From Chloroflexota bacterium (GTDB taxonomy: Bacteria; Chloroflexota; Limnocylindria; Limnocylindrales; CSP1-4), in contig JAKAHL010000011.1 in assembly GCA_021815005.1 (NCBI GenBank), positions 1 through 16,364 on the forward strand: a stretch of DNA of 16,364 nucleotides, in the 5' to 3' direction. The first letter of the stretch is position 1; the number at the start of each line of letters is the position of its first letter. Shown one piece after another: positions 1 through 7,600 of the stretch. The notes under the pieces are model-generated. The model was not told the origin of the DNA. It did not search any database and worked only from the letters and a program-made list of their open reading frames with translations. A program made the position numbers and the translations under genes.

Positions 1-154
1 GGGGCGGCCTGCCCGTCGGTGGTGTCCCGCTTTGCCCCCTGTCCGGTGGGCGCACATTACGCCCTCCCGCAGGAGCAGCACGTTCATAGCCGATAGACTT
101 CCGCCCCTCACCCGCGCCCGCCGCGGCCGACCCCCCCCTGCGTCCGGAGTACCC
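1..154. other. Upstream non-coding segment
   Basis: No gene is supported here. The reading frame of the downstream rhodanese stays open back to a TTG at 32, but that extension is low-complexity, rich in Arg and Pro, and carries no domain. A GGAG at 146-149 sits 5 nt before the GTG at 155 and marks the likelier start. A TAGACT at about 96-101 could be a -10 box, but no matching -35 box is evident. Confidence 0.4.
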
Positions 155-496
155 GTGTTCTCGTTCCTCAAGCGCTTCAGCGTCTCCACGCCGTGGATCG
201 ACGTCGTCCAGCTCGACACCCTCCTGCAGCAGAACGCCGTCCGAGTCCTGGACGTGCGCGAGGACCACGAGTTCCGGAAGGGCCACCTGCCGGGCGCGAT
301 GCACGTCCCCGTCAAGCGCCTGCCGGACCGGCTGGCCAAGCTCAAGCACGACAAGCCGTACGCGGTGATCTGCGAGTCGGGCAGCCGCAGCGCGAGCGCC
401 ACGAACCTCCTGTTGGCGCAGGGGTTCGAGGGGGCCACCTCGGTGCGCGGGGGCACGACCGCCTGGCGCCGCAGCGGACGGCCGCTGGTGCGCTGA
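155..496 (+). CDS. Single-domain rhodanese-like sulfurtransferase
   Basis: A 113-aa single-domain rhodanese (PF00581 type), probably a cytoplasmic sulfur carrier or thiosulfate/persulfide sulfurtransferase. After a short amphipathic N-terminus, the DVRE motif (residues 33-36) and the following GHLPGA segment are the family's CH2A-like region. Cys73, in the loop CESGSRS, is the expected persulfide-forming catalytic residue, and the WRR near the C-terminus is also typical. The length matches GlpE/PspE-like single-domain members. The GTG start is chosen because GGAG lies 5 nt upstream and the rhodanese fold begins soon after; a TTG at 32 would add 41 residues of unlikely sequence. The gene stands alone and is convergent with the MarR gene, so its sulfur acceptor cannot be inferred. 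Confidence 0.85.
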   Translation: MFSFLKRFSVSTPWIDVVQLDTLLQQNAVRVLDVREDHEFRKGHLPGAMHVPVKRLPDRLAKLKHDKPYAVICESGSRSASATNLLLAQGFEGATSVRGGTTAWRRSGRPLVR

Positions 497-544
497 CCCG
501 CCCCGCCCGCGCGGCCCGCGACGGCGCCTGTCTGCCGGGCGCGC

Positions 545-1009
545 CTACTCCGCGGTGACGTCCCCGAGCGCCGCATCCAGCTCGCGCAGCGCCTCGGCGA
601 TCCGGCGAAGCTGCGCGGGCGGCGTCGCGGCGAGCCGGCCGGCCAGCCAGTCCAAGGTCCGGCCCCGCGCCTCGGCGAACTGCCGCTCGCCCTCGGGGCT
701 GACCGTGAGCCGCACCCGCCGCCGCGAGTCGGGGTCCGGCTCCCGCACGACGAGCCCGTCGCGCACGAGTCGTGACACCAGCTCCGAGACCGCCGGCATG
801 GACGCCCCCAGGTGCTCGGCGACGCTCGAGAGGTCCGTGCCCGGGTGGCGTCCGACGAACAGCAGGACGCGGAACTGCGGCACCGACACGCCCTCGGCAC
901 GGCCCTCGCGCATCCGGCCCCGGACGGCGCGCATGGTTGACGGCACGACCTCGAGCACCGCCTCGGCGGTGTCGCGGGCCAGATCGGATTCGGCGGGTGA
1001 CGGCTCCAC
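545..1009 (-). CDS. MarR-family transcriptional regulator
   Basis: A 154-aa winged-helix repressor-type protein. The middle of the protein reads as a MarR DNA-binding domain: a helix-turn-helix around residues 58-82 (LSSVAEHLGASMPAVSELVSRL), then a beta-hairpin wing with the family signature DPDSRRRVRLT, followed by dimerisation helices. It is divergently transcribed from a DrrA/DrrB-like exporter, the usual arrangement for a MarR protein that represses an efflux pump and is released by the pump's substrate. That role is inferred from context. The start is GTG at 1009. A TAGACT on the minus strand (1021-1016) ends 6 nt before it, suggesting a leaderless transcript. No ligand can be inferred. 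Confidence 0.88.
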   Translation of the reverse strand: MEPSPAESDLARDTAEAVLEVVPSTMRAVRGRMREGRAEGVSVPQFRVLLFVGRHPGTDLSSVAEHLGASMPAVSELVSRLVRDGLVVREPDPDSRRRVRLTVSPEGERQFAEARGRTLDWLAGRLAATPPAQLRRIAEALRELDAALGDVTAE

Positions 1010-1082
1010 GCGCCTAGTCTAGAATGTTCGGCAGACGAATTGTTCGGCGTTGTCGCCACGCAAGGCCCCGCCCCTAGCCCGG
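1010..1082. promoter_or_regulatory. Divergent marR / ABC-exporter promoter with repeated dyads
   Basis: This 73-bp gap separates the divergent starts. On the plus strand TAGAAT (1020-1025) resembles a -10 box for the exporter operon; on the minus strand TAGACT (1021-1016) resembles one for the regulator, so the two overlap. Two near-identical elements follow: GAATGTTCGGC (1022-1032) and GAATTGTTCGGC (1037-1048). Each holds a short dyad (GAA-TTC and CGAA-TTCG). A third small inverted repeat, GGCG-TTGT-CGCC, lies at 1046-1057. Repeated dyads over overlapping promoters are what a MarR operator looks like, but binding is inference. Confidence 0.45.
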
Positions 1083-1889
1083 ATGGACACCATGGCCCAC
1101 GCGATCGAGTGCTCCGCGCTCACCCGTCGCTTCGAGACCGTGACCGCGGTCGATTCGCTCTCGCTCGAGGTCCCCTCGGGCGAGATGTTCGGCCTGCTGG
1201 GTCCCAACGGCGCGGGCAAGACCACCACCATCAAGATGCTGATCACGCTGCTCGAGCCCACATCCGGGCACGCGACCGTCGCCGGTCACGACATCGTCCG
1301 CGACGCCCGCGCCGTCCGGCGCTCGATCGGCTACGTGCCCCAGCTGCTGTCCTCGGACGGCACGCTCACCGCCCGCGAGAACCTCGACATCTCGGGTCGG
1401 CTGTACCACGTCCCGCGCGGCGAGCGTCGCGACCGGATCGACGAGTCGCTCGAGTTCATGGGCCTCTCCGACGTGGGCGACCGCCTCGTGCGGACCTTCT
1501 CGGGCGGCATGATCCGCCGGCTCGAGATCGCCCAGGCGATGCTCCACCGGCCCGCCGTCCTGTTCCTGGACGAGCCCACGGTGGGTCTCGACCCGGTCGC
1601 CCGCAGGGCGGTCTGGGAGCACGTCCGACGCCTCCGCGAGCGCGACGCGACCACGGTCATGCTCACGACGCACTACATGGAGGAGGCGGCCGAGCTGTGC
1701 GAGCGGGTGGGGATCATGCACCTCGGCAATCTCGTCGCCCTCGGCACGCCCGCTGATCTCGAGGCGCAGGTCGGCCCCGGCGCCACGCTCGACGCCGTGT
1801 TCACCCACTTCACCGGCACCGGCCTCGAAGACGGAGGATCGTTCCGTGACGTCGCTCGAACGCGTCGCACCGCGCGCCGCCTCGGCTGA
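1083..1889 (+). CDS. ABC-2 exporter ATP-binding protein (DrrA-like)
   Basis: A 268-aa nucleotide-binding subunit that would power the permease encoded next. All ABC ATPase motifs are intact (numbered from the ATG at 1083): Walker A GPNGAGKTT (40-48), a Q-loop in YVPQ, the signature FSGGMIRR starting near residue 139, Walker B with D163 and E164 in LFLDEPTVGLD, and the H-loop His197 in TTHYMEE. The short C-terminal tail with LDAVFTHFTG resembles the DrrA/daunorubicin-resistance and ABC-2 family. ATG 1083 is taken as the start; ATG 1092 and TTG 1050 in the same frame are possible, and no strong ribosome site decides between them. The substrate is unknown: drug, lipid or polysaccharide export all fit. 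The 3' end overlaps the permease gene by 44 nt, implying translational coupling. Confidence 0.92.
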   Translation: MDTMAHAIECSALTRRFETVTAVDSLSLEVPSGEMFGLLGPNGAGKTTTIKMLITLLEPTSGHATVAGHDIVRDARAVRRSIGYVPQLLSSDGTLTARENLDISGRLYHVPRGERRDRIDESLEFMGLSDVGDRLVRTFSGGMIRRLEIAQAMLHRPAVLFLDEPTVGLDPVARRAVWEHVRRLRERDATTVMLTTHYMEEAAELCERVGIMHLGNLVALGTPADLEAQVGPGATLDAVFTHFTGTGLEDGGSFRDVARTRRTARRLG

Positions 1890-2670
1890 GCCCGCCGCCC
1901 CGGTCCGGTTCCTGCTCGACGCCTGGACCGTCGCCCAGGCCGAGCTGCGCAAGCTCGTCCACGACCCCACCGAGGTCGCCACGCGGGCCGTCCAGCCCAT
2001 CCTGTGGCTGGTGGTCTTCGGCCAGGTGATGGCCCAGTCGCGGGTGATCGCGACCGGGAACCTCTCGTACATGGACTTCCTGACGCCCGGCGTGCTCGCC
2101 CAGAGCGCCCTGTTCAGCGCCATCTTCTTCGGCATCGCGGTCATCTGGGAGCGCGACCTGGGCGTCCTGCACAAGTACCTGGTGAGCCCGGCCTCGCGCG
2201 CGTCGCTGGTGGCCGGCAAGGCGCTGGCGGGCGGCCTCCGCGCGCTGGTCCAGACCTTCGTCGTGTACGTCGTCGCGGTGCTGATCGGGATCCACCTGCG
2301 CTGGGAGGCCCCGGCGCTCGCCGGCGCCGCGCTGGTGGTGGTCCTGGGCGCCGCTGGGTTCGCCACGTTCTCGCTGATCGTGGCCTGCCTGGTGCGAACG
2401 CGGGAGCGGTTCATGGGCATCGGCCAGATCCTGACAATGCCGCTGTTCTTCGCCAGCTCCGCCATCTACCCGATCTCGATGATGCCCGCCTGGCTCCAGG
2501 TCTTCGCCCACCTCAACCCGCTCACCTACCAGGTGGACGCGCTCCGGGCGCTGATGATCCAGGGCGGGCCGTCCACCTATCCGATCACCCTGGACATCGG
2601 CGTGCTCGCGTTGACCGTCGTGGTGCTGGTCGCCATCGCGGCCAGGCTGTACCCGCGGCTGGCGCAGTAG
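1846..2670 (+). CDS. ABC-2 type exporter permease (DrrB-like)
   Basis: A 274-aa integral membrane protein of the ABC2_membrane type. After a cytoplasmic N-terminus of about 40 residues it shows roughly six hydrophobic segments, beginning with VQPILWLVVFGQVM. A family-typical stretch is RERFMGIGQILTMPLFFAS followed by the AIYPISMMP turn, then HLNPLTYQVDALR, a well-conserved signature of DrrB-like permeases. The GTG start at 1846 is supported by GGAGG at 1833-1837 with 8 nt spacing; this ribosome site lies inside the ATPase gene, so the two are co-expressed. With the divergent MarR protein it forms a probable regulated efflux module. The substrate cannot be read from the sequence. Confidence 0.92.
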   Translation: MTSLERVAPRAASAEPAAPVRFLLDAWTVAQAELRKLVHDPTEVATRAVQPILWLVVFGQVMAQSRVIATGNLSYMDFLTPGVLAQSALFSAIFFGIAVIWERDLGVLHKYLVSPASRASLVAGKALAGGLRALVQTFVVYVVAVLIGIHLRWEAPALAGAALVVVLGAAGFATFSLIVACLVRTRERFMGIGQILTMPLFFASSAIYPISMMPAWLQVFAHLNPLTYQVDALRALMIQGGPSTYPITLDIGVLALTVVVLVAIAARLYPRLAQ

Positions 2671-2813
2671 GGCTCCCGACTCGCCCGCGCCGACGGCGCA
2701 GCAGCCGCGGCGGGCGCGGGGCGACCTCCCGGACACCCGGCCGACCGCTTCGCGACTCCGGAACGCAATGCGCGGCATCATGGAGGCTACTCGCTGCTGG
2801 AGGCTCGAACGCG

Positions 2814-3851
2814 ATGCACGTCGGACTGGTTGGACTCGGCCGCATGGGGGCCAACATGGCTCGCCGCTGGCGCCGCAACGGCCACACGGTGATCGGCTAC
2901 GCCCGCACCGCGGCCACGGTGGACGGCCTGGTCGCCGACGGGGCGATCGACGCCGGCGCCCACTCGCTGGCGGACCTCGTGGCGCAGCTGCCCGCGCCGC
3001 GCGTGCTGTGGGTGATGGTCCCGGCGGCGTCCGTGGACGCGACGCTGGCGGACCTGGCCCCGCTCCTCGCGGCAGGCGACATCGTGATCGACGGCGGCAA
3101 CTCCTGGTACCGCGACGACATCCGCCGCGCGAGGGAGCTCGCGCCCCGGGGCATCGCGTACGTGGACTGCGGCACCAGCGGCGGCACGCACGGCCTCGAG
3201 CGCGGCTACTGCCTGATGGTGGGCGGCCCGGCCGACGCGGTGGCGACGCTCGACCCGATCCTGCGGGCCCTCGCCCCGGGCATGGCGCGCGCCGAGCGGA
3301 CGCCCGGCCGCACCGGCACGCCGACCGCCGCCGAGGAGGGCTACCTCCACTGCGGGCCGTCGGGCGCGGGCCACTTCGTCAAGATGGTCCACAACGGCAT
3401 CGAGTACGGCGTCATGGCCGCGTACGCGGAGGGGTTCAACATCCTCCACCACGCGAACGCGGGCGCGGCCGGCCGCGAGGTCAACGCGGAGACGAGCCCG
3501 CTCGCGGAGCCGGAGCTCTACCAGTACGACCTCGACCTCCCCGCGATCGCGGAGGTCTGGCGCCGCGGCAGCGTGATCTCGTCGTGGCTCCTCGACCTCA
3601 CCGCGCAGGCGATGGTCGCCGACCCCGGCCTCGAGACGTTCGGCGGCACGGTGGCGGACTCCGGCGAGGGCCGCTGGACCAGCATCGCCGCGATCGAGAC
3701 CTCGACGCCGGCACCGGTGCTGACCACCGCGCTGTACTCGCGCTTCGCCTCGCGCGGCGAGGAGACGTACGGGAACAAGGTCCTCTCGGCGATGCGCTGG
3801 GGCTTCGGCGGGCACGTCGAGCTCAAGAAGGAGCCCGGCGAGGCGAAGTAG
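2814..3851 (+). CDS. gnd: 6-phosphogluconate dehydrogenase, short (GndA/YqeC-like) form
   Basis: A 345-aa protein that would oxidatively decarboxylate 6-phosphogluconate to ribulose 5-phosphate in the cytoplasmic pentose phosphate pathway. The N-terminal Rossmann domain has GLGRMG (7-12). Substrate and catalytic motifs are DGGNSWYRD (93-101), GTSGG (120-124) and KMVHNGIEYG, in which Lys190, Asn194 and Glu197 match the catalytic set of known enzymes. The length fits the short bacterial form rather than the ~470-aa dimeric enzyme. The second strand ends in ART (30-32), which lines up with the NRT phosphate-binding motif of NADP enzymes and lacks the Asp of NAD-type ones, so NADP use is inferred. 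The ATG follows GGAGG (2799-2803) by 10 nt; the frame is open further upstream, but that region is not gnd-like. Monocistronic by spacing. Confidence 0.9.
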   Translation: MHVGLVGLGRMGANMARRWRRNGHTVIGYARTAATVDGLVADGAIDAGAHSLADLVAQLPAPRVLWVMVPAASVDATLADLAPLLAAGDIVIDGGNSWYRDDIRRARELAPRGIAYVDCGTSGGTHGLERGYCLMVGGPADAVATLDPILRALAPGMARAERTPGRTGTPTAAEEGYLHCGPSGAGHFVKMVHNGIEYGVMAAYAEGFNILHHANAGAAGREVNAETSPLAEPELYQYDLDLPAIAEVWRRGSVISSWLLDLTAQAMVADPGLETFGGTVADSGEGRWTSIAAIETSTPAPVLTTALYSRFASRGEETYGNKVLSAMRWGFGGHVELKKEPGEAK

Positions 3852-3860
3852 CCCCACGCG

Positions 3861-3882
3861 GTCCCGGGGAGAGTTCCGGGGC
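3861..3882 (+). terminator. Hairpin downstream of gnd
   Basis: GTCCCGG pairs with CCGGGGC (7 bp, one G-T wobble) around an 8-nt loop, starting 9 nt after the gnd stop. There is no T-tract beyond a short ATTT, so intrinsic termination is only a guess. Confidence 0.35.
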
Positions 3883-4143
3883 GCGGATTTCGCCGCGCGG
3901 ATTGCGCCGTTTGGCCGCGCGTGCGCGCGCGACGCCGGATCGACCCGCCGGGTAAGTGACCAATCGCAGGTCCGGCCCGGTTTCCGGCCCGTGCCGCCCG
4001 GGCTAGGGCCGGGACCTCCGGCGCCCGGTCGGCCCTTATCCGCGACACCCCCGAAATCGAGCCTGTGCGTAGTTGCCGTGTGTCCCCCGGTCGGGCTGTG
4101 GCTGCCGACCGCGAGAGCACGGACTTCTACGCTGGAGGGCCCG
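3883..4143 (+). promoter_or_regulatory. Leader/promoter region of the hydrogenase operon
   Basis: This gene-free stretch must contain the hox promoter, since the next five genes are tightly packed. No convincing -35/-10 pair was found; TTATCC (about 4036-4041) and TACGCT (4128-4133) are the only AT-bearing candidates. A 14-bp tandem repeat with one mismatch occupies 3881-3908. The ribosome site GGAGGG (4134-4139) ends 4 nt before the hoxE ATG, which is close but workable. Confidence 0.4.
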
Positions 4144-4674
4144 ATGTCCAACGCACTGGCGATGGCGCTGCCCCGGGTGGAGGACCAGGACCTGATCGAC
4201 CGGATCATCGGCGACCAGGCGGGCCGACCCGGAGCCCTGCTCGGCATCCTGGAGAAGCTGCAGGACGCCAACCGGCACAAGTACCTGCCCATGGAGTCGC
4301 TCGAGTACGTGGCGCTCCGGACCGGCGTGCCGCAGTCACAGGTGTACGGGGTCGCGACGTTCTACGCGCTGTTCAACCTGGACCCGCAGGGCACCCACAC
4401 GGTGGCGATCTGCCGCGGCACCGCCTGCCACACGCGAGGCTCCCGGGCGCTGCTGGAGCGGGTGAAGCTGCAGCTGGGCCTCGAGGAGTCAGGGACGGCC
4501 GACAAGCTGACGCTCACCACCCCGGACCGCAAGTTCACCGTCCGCACCGTGGCCTGCTTCGGCCAGTGCGCGCTGGCTCCCGTGGTCGAGATCGACCACG
4601 CCATCCGCGGCCACGTGAAAGAACAGGCGCTCATCCGCGAGGTTGACCTGCTGCGGAAGGAAGCCGCCCGATGA
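4144..4674 (+). CDS. hoxE: Hydrogenase diaphorase subunit HoxE (NuoE-like, [2Fe-2S])
   Basis: A 176-aa NuoE/24-kDa-type protein. It has the family's N-terminal helical part (ILEKLQDANRHKYLP, then VYGVATFYALFN) and a thioredoxin-like C-terminal domain. The [2Fe-2S] ligands are complete: C90-x4-C95 and C138-x3-C142. In Hox enzymes this subunit relays electrons beside the HoxF/HoxU diaphorase. The ATG at 4144 is chosen because GGAGGG lies just upstream and the family-like sequence starts there; the frame is open further upstream without homology. It is the first gene of hoxEFUYH, and its stop overlaps the hoxF start (ATGA at 4671-4674). By itself it could be NuoE of complex I, but the downstream hydrogenase genes decide the name. 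Confidence 0.93.
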   Translation: MSNALAMALPRVEDQDLIDRIIGDQAGRPGALLGILEKLQDANRHKYLPMESLEYVALRTGVPQSQVYGVATFYALFNLDPQGTHTVAICRGTACHTRGSRALLERVKLQLGLEESGTADKLTLTTPDRKFTVRTVACFGQCALAPVVEIDHAIRGHVKEQALIREVDLLRKEAAR

Positions 4675-7600
4675 GGATCCAGGACCTCGCCGCCTTCGCC
4701 GCCGCCCGCGAGGCGGGCCTGGCCAAGCTGCTGCCGTCCCGGCCGCGCATCGCCGTCGGCATGGGCACCTGCGGGGCCGGCAACGGCGCAGAGGCGGTCT
4801 ACCACGCGTTCCGGGACGAGATCGACACCAACGGGCTCGACATCTCGCTGGCGCCGGTCGGCTGCTTCGGGTTCTGCGCCGAGGAGCCGCTGGTCAACGT
4901 GTGGCTGCCGGGCCGTCCGCTGCTGGTCCTCCGGCGCGTGCAGCCCAACCACGTCGGCGCCATCCTCGACGCGGTCGCCCACGGCGGCCTGCCGCCGGCC
5001 GAGACGGTCCTGTGCAAGATCGAGGAGTGGGACCACCTGACCGGGCACCTCAAGTACGGCGCCGGCTACCCCGACGTGCCCTCCTGGGACCAGGTCCCCT
5101 TCTTCCACGGCCAGGTCAAGATCGTCCTGCGCAACTGCGGGCTGATCAACCCCGACGACATCGAGGAATACATCGGCGTCGGCGGGTACCAGGCCCTGTA
5201 CAAGGTCCTGATCGACCAGAACCCGACCGCCGTCCTGGAGCAGATGAAGGCGTCCAAGCTCCGGGGCCGCGGCGGGGCGGGCTTCCTGACCGGCAACAAG
5301 TGGGAGTTCCTGGCCAAGGCGGCCGGGCCCGAGAAGTACCTCATCTGCAACGCGGACGAGGGCGATCCGGGCGCCTACATGAACCGCAACGAGATCGAGT
5401 CGGACCCCCACTCCCTCATCGAGGGCATGGTGATCGCCGGGTATGTCACCGGCGCCCCGCGCGGAATCGTCTACGTCCGCGCCGAGTACCCGCTCGCTGT
5501 GCTCCGCCTCGAGCAGGCCATCGAGCAGGCGCGCGCCTACGGGATCCTCGGCGACAACGTCCTGGGCCGCGGCTTCGCGTTCGACCTGGACATGGTCGAG
5601 GGCGCCGGCGCCTTCGTCTGCGGCGAGGAGACCGCCCTGATCGCCTCGCTCGAGGGCAAGGCCGGCCGGCCGCGCACCCGCCCGCCGTTCCCCGCCCAGA
5701 AGGGCCTCAACGGCAAGCCCACCAACATCAACAACGTCGAGACCTGGTACAACGTCGCGCCGATCGTCGCCAAGGGCCCCGCGTGGTTCACGGAGACCGG
5801 GTCGCCCAAGAGCTCGGGCACCAAGGTGTTCAGCCTGGTTGGGAAAGTGCGCAACACGGGTCTCGTGGAGATGCCGCTGGGCACGCCGCTGGCCACGTTC
5901 ATCTACGACATCGGCGAGGGCGGCACCAACGGCCGCGACATCAAGGCGGTCCAGACCGGCGGTCCGTCCGGCGGCTGCATCCCGGCCGACATGTTCGACA
6001 CGCCGGTGGATTACGAGACCCTGGCCCAGCTGGGCTCGATCATGGGCTCCGGCGGCATGGTGGTCATGGACGCCGACAACTGCATGGTGGACGTCGCGCG
6101 GTACTTCATCGAGTTCACGCACTCGGAGAGCTGCGGCAAGTGCGTCCCCTGCCGCGTGGGCCTCGACAAGGCGCTCCGGATGCTCAACCGGTTCACGGAG
6201 GGCACCGCGAGCCTCGACGACCTCGGCCTGCTCGACGAGCTGTGCCGCATGGTGCGGGACACATCCCTGTGCGCCCTCGGCGGCAGCGCCCCCAACCCCG
6301 TCCTCACGAGCCTGCGCCACTTCCGGCACGAGTTCGAGGACCACATCGTCGCCAAGCGCTGCCGCGCCGGCGTGTGCCAGGACCTGGCGCTCTCGCCCTG
6401 CGAGAACTCCTGCCCGCTGCACATGAACATCCCGCGCTTCCTGCAGCTGTACAACGAGGGCCGGCTCGAGGACGCGTTCCTCTCGGTCGTCATGGACAAC
6501 CCGCTGCCGGCCTCGACCGGGCGCGTGTGCCAGCACCCCTGCGACGACCGCTGTCGCCGGGCGGGCATCGACGAGCCGGTCAACATGCGCGACGTGCACC
6601 GGCTCATCGCCGACGAGATCCTGCTCAGCGACAAGTTCGAGCCGATGGTGGCCCGGGTCCGTGAGCAGCGGCTCGAGCCCACCGGGCGCGAGATCGCGGT
6701 CGTGGGCGCCGGTCCGACCGGTCTCGCCTGCGCCTACTACCTGGCGCTGTTCGGCCACAGCGTGGTGGTCTACGACTCGCGGCCCGCGGCTGGCGGCATG
6801 CTCCGCTACGCGCTGCCGGAGTACCGCCTGCCCAAGCACGTGCTCGACAGGGAGGTCGAGCTGATCGAGCGGATGGGCGTCCGCTTCATGTTCAACACCA
6901 GCGTCGGCACGGACATCTCGCTCAACGACCTCGCGCGCCAGTATGACGCCGTGTTCATGGCGATCGGCACCTGGAAGGAGACGTGGGTCTACCTGCCGGG
7001 CACCGAGCTGACGGGCGTGCTCCCAGCGCTGCCGTTCCTCGAGGCCGCCTCGCGCAAGGAGGAGGTGCCCGTCGGCAGCAAGGTCGTGGTCATCGGCGGC
7101 GGCAACGCGGCCATCGACTCGGCCCGCACGGCGCGGCGTCTGGGCGCCGAGGTCACCGTCGTGTACCGGCGCGAGCGCAAGGACATGCCGGCCATCCCAG
7201 AGGAGATCGAGGCCGCCGAGGACGAGGGCGTCAAGGTGGCATACCTGCTCTCGCCGCACCGGATCGTGGGCGACAAGAACGGTCAAGTCCGCGCCCTCGA
7301 GGCGGTGGTCACCAAGCCGGGCGAGTTCGACACGTCGGGCCGCCGCCGGCCGGTGCCCACCGACGAGGTCATCCGACTCGAGTGCGACACCGTGATCCTC
7401 GCCGTGGGCGAGGGCGTCGATCCCGACTTCTGCCGCGCCTCCGGCCTCACGCTCAACGAGGACGGGACCATCATGGCGGACCGCTACACGCTCGAGACGA
7501 GCCGCGAGCGCTTCTACGCGGGCGGCGACCTGGTCACGGGTGCCTCCAACGTGTCCAACGCGATGGGCCTGGGCAAGAAGGCCGCCCGGGAGATGGACCA

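Noticed and set aside
32..154. N-terminal extension of the rhodanese from TTG at 32
   Set aside because: Arg/Pro-rich without a signal peptide or domain; GTG at 155 has a well-placed GGAG and fits the family length.
1083..2670. Naming the exporter drrAB with a daunorubicin-type substrate
   Set aside because: The family resemblance is clear but substrate is not readable from sequence and no antibiotic biosynthesis genes are nearby.
2682..2716. Terminator after the ABC permease (CGCCCGC / GCGGGCG, 21-nt loop)
   Set aside because: The loop is long, there is no T-tract, and such pairings are frequent by chance at this GC content.
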